DNA of 64,000 nt from Ovis canadensis (lineage: Eukaryota; Chordata; Mammalia; Artiodactyla; Bovidae): the NCBI RefSeq assembly GCF_042477335.2, contig NC_091264.1, positions 35,570,386 to 35,634,385 on the forward strand. The letters are read 5' to 3'. The position numbers were made by a program, and so were the translations under genes. Positions 1 through 11,224 of this stretch are shown here, in pieces. Under the pieces are notes generated by a model. That model made no database searches and was not told the DNA's origin. It saw only the letters and a program-made list of their open reading frames with translations. Each line of letters begins with the position of its first letter. Positions within the stretch are counted from its first letter, which is position 1.

Positions 1-61
1 TGTTTCAACAAAATAATGAAGACAAGCTAGCCAGAGCATAGAGCAATTTAATACTCGTTAT

Positions 62-280
62 GTGCTCAGGTTCAGGTTTCAGAGTCCAGACCATGGTCTG
101 TAAACTGGCAGGTAATTTAACCACTCTAAGACTCAGTTTATCCATGTGTAAAATGAGAATAAAGATACTGTGATAGTGGATTGTTATAAGAAATAACGTA
201 AGTAATATATACAAATTTTTAGTATAACACATGGCATATAGAAAACCCTCTATAAATACCTGCTGCTGTTACAACTGTTT
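62..280 (+). repeat. MIR SINE (old, diverged)
   Basis: The core around 110-160 follows the MIR pattern: loss of water-soluble 'taatttaacc', 'ctcagttt', 'gtaaaatgag'. The stretch to about 273 matches the MIR tail, with 'cacatggcatatag' and 'taaatacctg'. It is mammal-wide and inactive. Edges are approximate. Confidence 0.7.
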
Positions 281-400
281 CCATAAGCCAAGCATGTTTT
301 GGTAATCCTACTTAGCTTTACTATTTTTCTCTTTTTTTACCATAAAAAGATTAAAATTTGTTTAACATCAAAGCAGGATCTCTAGAATTTAATCATGAGT

Positions 401-685
401 AGCATTTTTTAATGGCACCCCACTCCAGTACTCTTGCCTGGAAAATCCCATGGACAGAGGAGCCTGGTAGGCTGCAGTCCATGGGGTCGATACTAGTTGG
501 ACACGACTGAGCGACTTCACTTTCACTTTTCACTTTCATGCATTGGAGAAGGAAATGGCAACCCACTCCAGTGTTCTTGCCTGGAGAATCCCAGGGACTG
601 GGGAGCCTGGTGGGCCGCCGTCTATGGGGTCGCACAGAGTCGGACACGACTGAAGCGACTTAGCAGCAGCAGCAGCATTTTTTAA
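401..685 (+). repeat. Bov-A2 SINE with 12-bp target-site duplication
   Basis: This is a dimeric Bov-A2 reading from the 'ggcaccccactccag' monomer through the second monomer to a tail of AGC triplets ending about 673. The flanks AGCATTTTTTAA at 401-412 and 674-685 are identical, so both insertion ends are defined. Bov-A2 is mobilised by BovB and has no coding capacity. The small open frames here are shadows of the SINE. Confidence 0.92.
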
Positions 686-696
686 AATGGGAACAT

Positions 697-936
697 AATT
701 GCTTTACAGGCTCCGCAGTGGCTCAGTGGTAAAGAATCCACCTGCAAAGCAGGAGACAGAGATTTGATCCCTGGGTAGGGAAGAGCCCCTGGAGGAGGGC
801 ATGGCAACCTGCTCCAATGTTCTTGACTAGAGAACTCCATGGACAGAGGAGCCTGGAGGGCTACAGTCCATAGGGTTGCAAGGAGTTGGATACCAATATG
901 AGTGAAGCGACTTACAACTGTAGCAATTGCTTTACA
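697..936 (+). repeat. Bov-tA SINE with 12-bp target-site duplication
   Basis: A tRNA-like head ('tggctcagtggtaaagaatcc' region, then a B-box-like 'tttgatccc') is followed by a Bov-A monomer. Flanking AATTGCTTTACA copies lie at 697-708 and 925-936, so the SINE body is 709-924. Confidence 0.92.
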
Positions 937-1320
937 ATGTTTGTTCGCTTCTGCTACGCAGCATCATGAAAAGTCAGCCACGTGTATACACACACATCCC
1001 CTCCCTCTGGAGCCTCCCTCCCACCCTCGTCATCCAGGCCCCTAGGTCATCACGGAGCACTGAGCTGAGCTCCCTGCACTGTACAGCAGCTTCCCCTCGC
1101 TATTTCACACGTGGTGGGGTTTATATGCCAATGCTACTCTCTCAGTTCATGCCCCCCACTTCTTCCCCAAGTCCACAAGCCCATTCTCCACTCCTGCACC
1201 TCTATTCTCGCCCTGCTAATAGTTCATCAGTATCATTTTCCTAGATTCCATATATATATGTTAGTACATGATATTTGTTTTCCTCTCTCTGATTTATTTC
1301 GCTCCTGATCTGCCTTTTAG
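937..1320 (-). repeat. L1 3' end (ruminant-type), reverse orientation
   Basis: Read on the plus strand this is the reverse complement of the ruminant L1 3' UTR. It runs from 'acaatgttt' through 'cctccctctggagcctccctc', 'gagctccctgcactgtacagcag' and 'tagattccatatatatatg' to the 'gatttatttcgctc' segment. It is 5'-truncated and non-coding. Confidence 0.75.
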
Positions 1321-3374
1321 TTATCCTTGCTCTTCAATTTCATTTGTTGGTATTTTTCTAAACTAATCTGTTATTTTCTTTTCCTTTGGCTGCTTAATTA
1401 CAGTTTATAATTCTAATTGTTGCTATCCTTCATTCAGTGCTATGAGATGGTGAGCTAATACTAGCAGATTTACTAAGTAGTCTTTTTAAAGGCTTACACA
1501 GTTTGAGTCCTAGAATGTTTCAAAATGAAGGCTGTCTTCCCAATTCTTCCCTCAATGGGAATCAGCTCTGAGATCTCTATCCTGGCTATTAGCATTCCTA
1601 TCCTGACCACTATCTTTGCTAATCCTTAGGGTCCTTTGGCCTCCTGCACAACCTTATCTCTCATCATGTCTATGTAATATTTGTGTTATGTGTTCCTGAC
1701 TCTCCATGCCTTTTCCAAAACCTATCTAAGTACTTTTCCTCAAAAGAGCTGCTCTTCTCAGATGCCAGACACACAACCACAAAGGAAAAGACATTCATCA
1801 TGTTTAGGGCCACTCAGCATGTTTAAACATGCTTCTTATGTCTGGGGAATTCCCCATAATTTGCTTAGCCTGCTTAGTTAGGGTTCAGGGATTCTGCCAG
1901 GGGCAGATCTTGATTTTGTAGGGCTTGAAGCTAGTACAATTAAGGGAAAATTTCTTTCATTAAAAAAAAGGCACCAAAATTATGAACTTAAAATTAGGTT
2001 TAAAAATTAAATACTTTTTTAGAATGAGAAAAAATATTTTTTTAATTTAAAAAATGACCAGTACCATACATATCACGAATCTAGAAAAACAATGTAATTT
2101 AAATTAATTGCCTAATGCATTATTTTTATAGTTTTATTTATGATTATTTATTATTATTTTAGCTGCATAGTCCTTGATTGACTTTTTATATGCAATGGCT
2201 TATATTTTGTAAAAGAATAGGAAGATACTTGAGACTGTTTTTTAGCCAAGTTGGTCAAAGCTTTTTTTTTTTTTTTTAATCGATGGTTTAGAGAAGTTTC
2301 TTTAAGCTTTAAAACAGAGTTGATCACATTGTGTAAATTTAGTAAGCAGGGCAGAATAAGCAGGGTTACAGTTACAGTATCTTTCTTATACAAATTGTGC
2401 AGAATCTATACCCTTCCTAGGACTCTCCCAGGGCCTTGGAAGGGGTCTGTGCATGTAAGGGGTCCTGAGGCTGCAGCTTCATTAGCTCCGTGCATTGTCC
2501 TTCTTTGCAGATGGTTAGGTTTCGCCCATTAGACACAGTCATAAAGATTTCACTCCAGAAGTGAACAAACAACCTTAGCAAGCAGGAGCACTTGTAATCT
2601 ACCATTTCACAACAATGACAATAGAGGTATCAGCTCTATTGGTGAAACTTGTGCTGAGTCCCTGGAGTCACTGGGGCTGTGGTCTCTGTGCCCAGCAGCA
2701 GTGAAGCCCTCTCCTCTTCAGCAGCCCTCACAGTATGATGCAGGCATGGATCCTGATTGCACTGCCTCTAGGCCAGCAGTCTTCGAAATTCCACGAGGTA
2801 CCAAACATCATTCATTAAACTTTAAAAAATGTTTGTCATAAACTCACTAGAATAGTTTCCGTTTGCAGTTTTGAATCCTGACAAATACAGAATGGAGGAA
2901 TAAGGCCAAAGCTGAGGCAAGGCTGAACTTGTCAGAGATGATGGAAAGGTCCAAGGAGAAAGTGAAACAGCATAGTGCATAGGAGAAACCTGGTGTCCAC
3001 ACAGCAGGAAAGTAAGGATGAAGGTTAAACTCAAGGGGCCCAGGCTTGAAGGCAGAAGTCAGGGAACCGAAAGTCTTGATCAGGAAGGGGAGAAAGGCAA
3101 AGGAGATTAACAAAAGGCAATAAAGGGCAGGTCGAGTCCATTTGATGGGACAGCTGTTGGATGATATGAATAAGGGTTTCATGGGCTTAAAAGGTCTTAA
3201 AAACAAATGGAGGCAGACATAGATATAGAGGACAACTAGTGGGTACATGTAGGGAGGAGGGTAGGGGCAGTAGAGTGGTGGGGAAATAGGAGATACAAAC
3301 TATTGAGTGTAAGGCAGATCGAAGATGTATTGTACACATGGGGATACTTTGTAATAACTGTCAATGGAAAGTAG
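1321..3374. other. No gene recognised; AT-rich single-copy sequence
   Basis: I see no confident coding region or young repeat. There is a poly(T) run at about 2263-2278 and very AT-rich sequence at 1960-2160. The open frames, up to 133 codons on the minus strand near 2847-3248, show no domain I recognise. They lie in ordinary intergenic composition, so I do not call them genes. Confidence 0.5.
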
Positions 3375-3432
3375 CTTTTATAAATTATATAAAATTTTAC
3401 TGTACAGGGAGCTCCATTCAATATTCTGTAAA

Positions 3433-4810
3433 CTCGGCAGTGGCCACAGGACTGGAAAAGGTCACTTTTCATTCCAATCCCAAAGAAAGGCAATGCCAAA
3501 GAATGCTCAAACTACCTCATAATTGCAACGCATCTCACACACTAGTAAAGTAATGCTCAAAATTCTCTAAGCCAGGCTTCAGCAATATGTGAACCGTGAA
3601 CTTCCAGATGTTCAAGCTGGTTTTAGAAAAGGCAGAGGAACCAGAGATCAAATTGCCAACATCCGCTGGATCATGGAAAAAGCAAGAGAGTTCCAGAAAA
3701 ACATCTATTTCTGCTTTATTGACTATGCCAAAGCCTTTGACTGTGTGGATCACAATAAACTGTAGAAAATTCTGAAAGTGATGGGAATACCCGACCACCT
3801 GACCTGCCTCTTGAGAAACCTATATGCAGGTCAGGAAGCAATGGTTAGAACTGGACATGGAACAACAGACTGGTTCCAAATAGGAAAAGGAGTACGTCAA
3901 GGCTGTATATTGTCACCCTGCTTATTTAACTTCTATGCAGAGTACATCATGAGAAACGCTGGGCTGGAAGAAGCACAAACTCAAATCAAGATTGCCAGGA
4001 GAAATATCAATAACCTCAGATAGGCAAATGACACCACCCTTATGGCAGAAAGTGAAGAGGAACTAAAAAGCCTCTTAATGAGAGTGAAAGAGGAGGGTGA
4101 AAGGTTGGCTTAAAGCTCAACATTCAGAAAAACTAAGATCATGGCATCTGGTCCCATCACTTCATGGGAAATAGATGGGGAAACAGTGGAAACAGTGTCA
4201 GACTTTATTTTGGGGGGCTCCAAAATCACTGCAGATGGTGACTGCAGCCATGAAATTAAAAGACGTTTCCTCCTTGGAAGAAAAGTTATGACCAACCTAG
4301 ATAGCATATTCAAAAGCAGAGACATTACTTTGCCAACAAAGGTCCATCTAGTCAAGGCTATGGTTTTTCCAGTGGTCATGCATGGATGTGAGAGTTGGAC
4401 TGTGAAGAAAGCTGAGCACCGCAGAATTGATGCTTTTGAACTGTGGTGTTGGAGAAGACTCTTGAGAGTCCCTTGGACTGCAAGGAGATCCACCCAGTCC
4501 ATCCTAAAGGAGATCAGCCCTGGGATTTCTTTGGAAGGAATGATGCTAAAGCTGAAACTCCAATACTTTGGCCACCTCATGCGAAGATTTGACTCATTGG
4601 AAAAGACTCTGATGCTGGGAGGGATTGGAGGCAGGAGGAGAAAGGGATGACAGAGGATGAGGTGGCTGGATGGCATCACTGACTCAATGGACGTAAGTTT
4701 GAGTGAACTCCAGGAGTTGGTGATGGACAGGGAGGCCTGGCGTGCTATGATTCATGGGGTCGAAAAGAGTCAGACACCACTGAGCGACTGAACTGAACTA
4801 GACTGAACTG
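3433..4810 (+). mobile_element. BovB (RTE) LINE, 5'-truncated, dead reverse transcriptase
   Basis: This is the C-terminal two-thirds of the BovB ORF2 reverse transcriptase plus the 3' end, ending in the usual GACTGAACTGAA repeats. Recognisable pieces are RT motif A (FIDYAKAFDCVDH, about 3715-3755), the block GVRQGCILSP (about 3890-3925), and the C-terminal region with [16 protein letters not shown] (about 4430-4475). It cannot make protein. A TAG at 3763-3765 interrupts the frame after HNKL, and the catalytic YADD reads stop-A-N-D because of TAG at 4021-4023 and an Asp-to-Asn change. A frameshift follows near 4108-4135. It sits inside an L1 3' end. The minus-strand frame at 4110-4679 is an antisense shadow. 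Confidence 0.93.
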
Positions 4811-4882
4811 AATGGCCTAAATGGCAATTGACTCTACAAAAAGAGTAGATATATGTTTAAATGATTCATTTTGCTGTGCAGC

Positions 4883-5095
4883 AGAAACTAATGCAGTGTG
4901 TTAGTTGCTCAGTCGTGTCTGATTCTTTGTGACCCCATGGACTGTAGCCCACCAGGCTCCTCTGTCCATGGAATTCTCCTGGCAAGAATACTGGAGTAGG
5001 TTGCCATTTCCTTCTCCAGTGGGTCTTCCCCACCCAGGGATCAAACTTAGGTCTCCTGTATTGCAGGCAGATTCTTTACCATCTGAGAAACTAAT
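4883..5095 (-). repeat. Bov-tA SINE inserted in L1
   Basis: A reverse-complement Bov-tA runs from 'gttgctcagtcgtgtc' to the tRNA-like head 'attctttaccatctgag'. AGAAACTAAT at 4883-4892 is repeated at 5086-5095, giving a 10-bp TSD within the host L1. Confidence 0.9.
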
Positions 5096-5145
5096 TCGAT
5101 ATTGTAAATTAACTATAAGCCAATAAAATTAATTTAAAATGAAAA

Positions 5146-5412
5146 TGTTTTAAATTGTATAAAAATTTTAATAAAAAATAAACACCATAATCTAAGTGAA
5201 AAAAATGGAAGTTTTGTCTGTAAGATATCATTAAAAATAAAAAGGGAAGAAATGGAGGAAGCCTGCACAGTACAATCACTCAGGCTCTCATTAGCTTGTG
5301 TTGGGAAATTGAAGCCTTCCAACTTCCTCTGACTTTCTTTTCTGCTTGGCAGCATGTTCTCTATACAAAAACCCCATAGATGTCATTGTAATTGCCCTAA
5401 TTAAAAAAAAAT
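5146..5412. other. AT-rich sequence, nothing recognised
   Basis: The stretch is A/T-rich just after an L1 tail. I see no coding or structural signal. Confidence 0.5.
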
Positions 5413-5790
5413 CAGTCATGGCTCCCCAGTGCCTACAGAACATAACAGAACTCATTAGCTTGGCATTTCTGACCTGCTGTCCTCTAGATCAATCCATCTC
5501 TCCAACTCATTCCTCATTAATCTTCTCATCCTCTGTGTTAGAGACACAGGATAAACCATTTAATGTTCCCTAGACATGCATTGCATTTTCCCGTGGTCAC
5601 GGTGCGCTTTCTGCCTGGGATGCCCTCCCGGCCCCATCTCAACACATCCAAATCCCTCTGTCTTTGAAAGCCCAGTTCAAATGCCACACCTCTTCTTCAG
5701 CAGGAGTATTTCTTCCCCTGAAGCACATTAACTGTACTGCTCATGTTACTTTTCCCACCCATCACTGTTGTTATTGAGGCGCGTATTTTT
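5413..5790 (+). repeat. L2 LINE fragment
   Basis: The segment 'ggctccccagtgcctaca' ... 'ctttctgcctgggatgccctcc' ... 'aaagcccagttcaaatgccac' follows the L2 3' region in order on the plus strand. It is old and diverged, without an open frame. Confidence 0.65.
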
Positions 5791-5954
5791 CTTTCATTTA
5801 AGAAGCCAGAGCCTGACTTCTGGCAGAATTCTTGGCATGCTGCGTCGTATACTCAGGGGCCCTAAGTAGTGTTGAACAAAGGGCCAAAGGAGGCAACTTT
5901 TGAGACATAATTTTCTCCAGAACCCAGAACCAGTGATGGTGGCCTAACATATGA

Positions 5955-6120
5955 GAGGGAAAATGCAGGGTTTGATATCAGACAAGCAGGAGATGGAGTC
6001 ACAACTCTGTCACTGTCTAATGAAGACTTTTGGGACAAGTTGCCTAATCATAAGAAGCCACTGGGAAGATGGAGATGATAATCCTATGGCAAAGGATTAC
6101 TTTGAGAATTGACCAAGGTT
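5955..6120 (+). repeat. MIR SINE (diverged)
   Basis: The order 'tatcagacaagcagg', 'aactctgtcactgtcta', 'tgggacaagttgcctaatc', 'gatggagatgataatcc' parallels MIR from the tRNA-related part into the core. Confidence is modest because divergence is high. Confidence 0.5.
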
Positions 6121-6332
6121 CTAGAAGGCATCTTGGGTTTCCCTGATAACTCAGTTGGTAAAGAATCCACCTGCAATGCGGGAGACCTGGGCTTGATCCC
6201 TGGTTTGGGAAGATCCCCTGGAGAAGAGAATGGCTAACCCACTGCAGTATTCTGGCCTGGAGTATTCCATGGACTGTGGATTGCAGAGAGTCGGACACAA
6301 CTAAATGACTTTCATTTCACTAGAAGGCATCT
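6121..6332 (+). repeat. Bov-tA SINE with 13-bp target-site duplication
   Basis: The SINE body is 6134-6319. The 13-mer CTAGAAGGCATCT occurs at both 6121-6133 and 6320-6332. The tRNA-like head comes first, so it lies on the plus strand. Confidence 0.93.
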
Positions 6333-6629
6333 AATTCAGTTCCCTGGCACAAAAGGGATGCTAATTGGATCTTAGTGGTATCCTTCCCCTTAGGCTCCTC
6401 TTCTTCAGCCTCAGCATCTCTCATTTCATACACTGTTCCACACATAACTCAGTGTTCTGGTCTGCCCACCCCCTTCATTTGATCAATATTGCTCTTAAAA
6501 TTTGATTATGAAGATGCCCCGATTGCAGCCTAACTAGTTCATAGAACAGCGGGAATCTGACTTGTCAGTGTCTCAGTATGCTTCTAGTTTTGCAGGACTA
6601 GATAGTCATGTCATACTTGGACTAGTTTT
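6333..6629. other. Nothing recognised
   Basis: Short single-copy sequence between a Bov-tA and a BovB, with no coding signal. Confidence 0.5.
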
Positions 6630-7867
6630 CAGTTCAGTTCAGTCGCTCAGTCGTGTCTGACTCTTTGCGATCCCATGAATCGCAGCGCGCCAGGCCTCCC
6701 TGTCCATTACCAACTCCCAGAGTTCACCCAGACTCATGTCCATCGAGTCGGTGAGGCCATCCAGCCATCTTATCCTCTGTCGTCCCCTTCTCCTCCTGCC
6801 CTCAATCCCTCCCAGCATCAGAGGCTTTTCCAATGAGTCAACTCTTCTCATGAGGTGGCCAAAGTATTGGAGTTTCAGCTTTAGCATCATCCCTTCCAAA
6901 GAAATCCCAGGGCTGATCTCCTTCAGAATGGACTGGGTGGATCTCCTTGCAGTCCAAGGGACTCTCAAGAGTCTTCTCCAGCATCACAGTTCAAAAGCAT
7001 CAATTCTTCGGCACTCAGCCTTCTTCACAGTCCAACTCTCACATCCATGCATGACCACTGGAAAAACCATAGCCTTGACTAGATGAACCTTAGTTGCCAA
7101 AGTAATGTCTCTGCTTTTCAACATGCTATCTAGGTTGGTCATAACTTTTCTTCCAAGGAGGAAACGTCTTTTAATTTCATGGCTGCAGTCACCATCTACA
7201 GTGATTTTGGAGCCCCCCAAAATAAAGTCTGACACTGTTTCCACTAATTCCCCATCTATTTCCCATGAATGATGGGACCAGATGCCATGGTCTTCTTTTT
7301 CTGAATGTTGAGCTTTAGGCCAACTTTTTCACTCTCCTCTTTCACTCTCATAAAGAGGCTTTTTATTTCCTCTTCACTTTCTGCCATAAGGGTGGTGTCA
7401 TTTGCCTATCTGAGGTTATTGATATTTCTCCTGGCAATCTTGATTTGAGTTTGTGCTTCTTCCAGCCCAGCGTTTCTCATGATGTACTCTGCATAGAAGT
7501 TAAATAAGCAGGGTGACAATATACAGCCTTGACGTACTCCTTTTCCTATTTGGAACCAGTCTGTTGTTCCATGTCCAGTTCTAACTGTTGCTTCCTGACC
7601 TGATTTCTCAAGAGGCAGGTCAGGTGGTCTGGTATTCCCATCACTTTCAGAATTTTCTACAGTTTATTGTGATCCACACAGTCAAAGGCTTTGGCATAGT
7701 CAATAAAGCAGAAATAGATATTTTTCTGGAACTCTCTTGCTTTCTCCATGATCCAGCGGATGTTGGCAATTTGATTTCTGGTTCCTCTGCCTTTTCTAAA
7801 ACCAGCTTGAACATGTGGAAGTTCACGATTCATGTATTGCCAAAGCCTGGCTTGGAGAATTTTGAGC
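6630..7867 (-). mobile_element. BovB LINE, 5'-truncated, reverse orientation
   Basis: This is the reverse complement of the BovB 3' part. The 3' tip (repeated TTCAG) is at 6630, the C-terminal region at about 6800-7240, and RT motifs at about 7400-7800. It has lost coding ability. It carries the same nonsense change after the HNKL segment and the same stop-A-N-D in place of YADD as the copy at 3433-4810. It also has a small deletion near 7610 in the loop after LLRN. Its 5' truncation point differs from the other copy, so it is a separate insertion of a related source. The plus-strand frame at 6736-7086 is an antisense shadow. Confidence 0.92.
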
Positions 7868-7884
7868 TTAATTTTTTGTTGTTA

Positions 7885-8034
7885 ACAGAATTCATTTTTA
7901 AAATTAAATATCTATTTGTTTGTGCTGGGTCTTAGTTGTAGTACCTGGGATCTAGTTCCCTGACCAGAGATGGAACCTACACCCTCTGAACTGGGAGTAT
8001 TGAGTCTTAGCCACTGGACCATCAGGGAAGTCCC
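7885..8034 (-). repeat. CHR-type tRNA SINE
   Basis: Read in reverse it begins with the head 'gggacttccctgatggtcc' (ending at 8034) and ends with A-rich sequence near 7890. It has the CHR-2 pattern 'gggaactagatccca'. Confidence 0.8.
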
Positions 8035-8039
8035 AAGTT

Positions 8040-8612
8040 TAATCTTTAGACTGAGTAAAATCTTCAGAATTTTTGAAACAACCTACCTCCAGGTCACATG
8101 TTCATTTTACACTTGAACCTAAATGCAAATACTTGCTCTTATCTTTGTTAACTTTCAACTAATTTATATAAGGCTAGAATTTTACTTTACCAAAATCACA
8201 TTCAACCTTGATTTTAATCATCTTTAAAAAGTTATCGGGGGTAGCTTGGTGAAAGAGGCACTAAAGCAACAACTTCAGAACATTCTTCTCACTCATTTAA
8301 TTGCAGAATAAATACCTCCCTCAGTGAGCTGTAATACGACCAGCGTTTGCGTCTGTGTGGAGGAAAAAGATGACTTTTGCACTTTGGTTCTGTCAATCAG
8401 AGCCACATAAGCAATTAAACTTCAACAAACTTAGTGACTGAATAACAGAAATACATTCTTTAGAGATCACCTTAAGAAAAATGAAAAATAAAAATGTGAC
8501 ATTCTTTAATTTCTCAAATAGAAAGAATCCTTCTGTGTTTTAATTAAGCACTCTGTTGTTCTACCAATAGCACTGGCCCTAAACTTTGGTTAGCAACAAA
8601 TAGTCTTGCTGT
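8040..8612. other. AT-rich single-copy sequence, nothing recognised
   Basis: No gene, RNA or repeat was recognised. Confidence 0.5.
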
Positions 8613-8852
8613 ATTGCAAAGAGTTGACTAATTGGAAAAGACCCTGATGCTGGGAGGCATTGGGGGCAGGAGGAGAAGGGGACGATAGAAGATGAGATGG
8701 CTGGATGGCATCACTGACTCGCTGGACGTGAGTCTGAGTGAACTCCGGGAGTTGGTGATGGACAGGGAGGCCTGGCGGGCTGCGATTCATGGGGTCGCAA
8801 AGAGTCGGACACGACTGAGCTACTGAACTGAACTGACTGAACTGATTGCAAA
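8613..8852 (+). repeat. BovB 3' end fragment
   Basis: Only the last about 230 bp of BovB are present, from 'gttgactaattggaaaaga' to 'ctgaactgaactgactgaactg'. ATTGCAAA flanks both ends (about 8613 and 8845). This is the most common truncation form of BovB. Confidence 0.88.
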
Positions 8853-9075
8853 AAAAATCTCAGAAATGGAAGTTTCTCAGATTCTGTGCAGATAATACTA
8901 TATTTTTCTTGGAGGACAAATAAATAAAGCAATCTGAATGTAAAACTTTTACTGAGATTCTTCTGAGCAGCTTCTCCATTGAGGAGCCATAAGTGACTTT
9001 TTATTAATGGAAATTTATAGGAAATATTTTTGGGAGCTTTCCAATTTTTCCTAATCAACCTAAATCCTACATACA

Positions 9076-9203
9076 TCAAACTATTTTTTTTAGGCCACTC
9101 CATGGGGCATGTAGGATCTTAGTTCCCCTACCAAGGATCTGACCCGTACCCTCTGTTTTGGAAGCATGGATACTTAACCACTGGATGGCCAGGCAAATCC
9201 CTT
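9076..9203 (-). repeat. CHR-type tRNA SINE (diverged)
   Basis: In reverse it starts 'gggatttgcctggccatcc' at 9201 and continues through 'ggttaag' and 'gggaactaagatcc'. It ends at a T-run near 9080. Confidence 0.72.
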
Positions 9204-9825
9204 AAACATAATTTTAAGGAGAGGGATATTAAATAATAAATAGAAATTTCTTCAACCTAGAATTTCTATAAAAGTGAAATAACTTTAGTAAAGAAAAAGT
9301 CTTCTTTAAAAAATATCTAGATCATATTTTCCCATTTATAGCTGGAGATTCAGTTATTTAGTATAAATAAGGAGAGATATCTAAAATAGCCAAGACTAAA
9401 AAAAAAAAAAAAGCCATGGTTTTTGTTAGTTTTTTATATGCTTTTAGATAAAGGAAACAGACCATATAAAATATAATTAAGCTTTTTCTCTATCAGTCAA
9501 GATTGCCATTATCAACATTTTATATTGTATGGTAAATGGAGTCTATGGGGGTCTATGAGACCAAAAGTGAATTCATGCTCTGAAATATCTTTTCTTTCAC
9601 AAATCCTTTGTATTTGTTGCTTTGTCTTAGAATGTGTGTCTTTAAGGTCTATGGGAAAGGTTTTTTATTAGGTTGAACCATGATGCTGTTGATATTTAAT
9701 TATTTTAATCTACAAAACATTCATTTCTCTTGCTTTAAACTAACATAATTAAAGATTGAGTCCAAGGCTGAAAAGTTTCTGTGTCAACTGTTTTTATCGG
9801 CATCCTTTTTTAAATTAATTGGCTT
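9204..9825. other. AT-rich sequence, nothing recognised
   Basis: There is an A run at about 9400-9413. No coding signal. Confidence 0.5.
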
Positions 9826-10033
9826 GTTTGTTATTTATTTATGGCTGTGCTGGGTCTTTGTTGCTGTGCTCGGGCTTTCTCTAGTTGGGTGGGGGAGGGT
9901 GTTACTCTCTAGTTGTGATGCTGGGTAGCTTCTCCTTGCTCCCAGCCCGCGGGATCTCCCCGACCAGAGATCAAATCCCGGTCCCCTGCATTGGCAAGCA
10001 GATTCTTAACCACGGGACCACCAGGGAAGTCCC
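9826..10033 (-). repeat. CHR-1-type long tRNA SINE
   Basis: In reverse it begins 'gggacttccctggtggtcc' at 10033. It carries 'gattcttaaccacgggacc' as its complement, and ends with 'agacccagcacagccataaa' near 9840. The longer middle section marks the CHR-1 form. GGCATCCTTTT before and AGCATCTTTT after look like a worn TSD. Confidence 0.78.
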
Positions 10034-10034
10034 A

Positions 10035-10398
10035 GCATCTTTTGATATTTGTATACTTCTTACCATATCTTACATGATGAAATATAGACTATGCTGGGCC
10101 ATCTCTTGCCCTCCACACATGCAGCCCCTGGAGTCATCCCCTGGAATCATGGTCTTGTTTTCCATTCCCACAATCAAGAGACAAGAGAGCCACATCTCTA
10201 AGAGAAATCACATTGCCCTGCTGGCTTCTCTGGCAGTATAACATTTGACCCCATTTTTCTGGTTTACTGTCATCAAATCACCACCTATTGCTTTGTATTA
10301 GCTTTTAGTACATTATGATGAAAAGTACTTGGGATTGTCAGTCGTTGAGTTTTAGAGCTAGAAGAGATTTCAGCAATCCTTTACACCAACCTTCCTAG
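10035..10398. other. Nothing recognised
   Basis: Single-copy sequence; short frames only. Confidence 0.45.
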
Positions 10399-10628
10399 AG
10401 TTAACACTTAAGTGTTAGTTGCTCAGTCCTGTCTGACTCTTTGTGACCCCATGGACTGTAGCCCACCAGGCTCCTCTGTCCATGGAATTTTCCAGGCAAG
10501 AGTACTGGAGTGAGTAGCCATTTCCTTCACTAGGGGATCTATCCAACCCAGGGATCGAATCCCTGTCCCCTGCATTGAAGGCAGGTTCCTTACTATCTGA
10601 GCCATCAGGGAAACCCATAGTTAACACT
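10399..10628 (-). repeat. Bov-tA SINE with 10-bp target-site duplication
   Basis: AGTTAACACT occurs at 10399-10408 and 10619-10628. The SINE body 10409-10618 is complete, with the tRNA-like head at its right-hand end. Confidence 0.92.
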
Positions 10629-10802
10629 GTTGATTTCCGATTCCCTTTGTCAGCCCAATTCTCACCCAGTCTTTCACCTTTTCAGCTGCTGCCAATGTGT
10701 TTTGGCCACGGGCTTGACTTAGTGGTGGGGATGACCTCACTGGTTTGGAATCTCAGCCTAAGCCAATCTGCTCACCCAGATCCCTGCTATTAGATGGGTG
10801 TT

Positions 10803-11161
10803 AATGGACTGAATTGTGAGCCTCCCAAATTCATACACTGAAGTCCTAATGCCAGTGACTCAAAACATGACCGTATTTGGAGATAGGGCCTTTAATGAGG
10901 TCCTTAAATTTAAATCAGGTTATTAGAGTTGCCTTAATTCATTATGACTTCAGACACAGACATGTACAGAGCAATGACGGTGTGAAGACACAGGGAGGAG
11001 ACGACAATTTTCAAGCCAAGGGGAGAGCACAGGAGAAACCAACCCTGCTGACAGCTTGATCTCAGACGCTAGTTTACAGAACTGTGAGAAAATTAATTTC
11101 CATTGTTTAAGCCACCCAGCCTGTGGTATTTTGTTATGGCAGCCATAGCAAACTAATACAA
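10803..11161 (+). repeat. MaLR/MLT-like LTR-type repeat
   Basis: The sequence runs from 'ggactgaattgtgagcctcc' through 'tatttggagatagggcc' and 'gtgaagacacagggag' to 'tttaagccacccagcctgtg' and 'gcaaactaatac'. This is the familiar order of an old mammal-wide MLT1/MST-class LTR. The exact family name is from memory and uncertain. No internal viral sequence is attached. Confidence 0.62.
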
Positions 11162-11224
11162 TGGTATTGGGCTTTGGGATAGAACCCAATTTGAGCCAAA
11201 AAGGAGAGATTTTTTAGAAACCTT

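Larger units (their letters stand above)
3375..5145 (+). repeat. L1 3' end split by two later insertions
   Basis: A plus-strand L1 3' UTR is present in three pieces. The first is about 3375-3432, ending 'ccattcaatattctgtaa'. The second is 4811-4892, from 'tggcctaaatggcaa' to 'gcagaaactaat'. The third is 5096-5145, 'tcgatattgtaaat' to the A-rich tail. Removing the BovB (3433-4810) and the Bov-tA (4893-5085) restores the usual L1 order. The L1 is therefore the oldest layer. Confidence 0.75.

Noticed and set aside
2847..3248. 133-codon minus-strand frame
   Set aside because: No domain, no splice signals and ordinary AT-rich context. Best regarded as chance.
3433..7867. Large palindrome suggesting a transposon with long terminal inverted repeats
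   Set aside because: The arms are two BovB insertions with different truncation points. The spacer holds unrelated L1, Bov-tA, L2 and MIR sequence.
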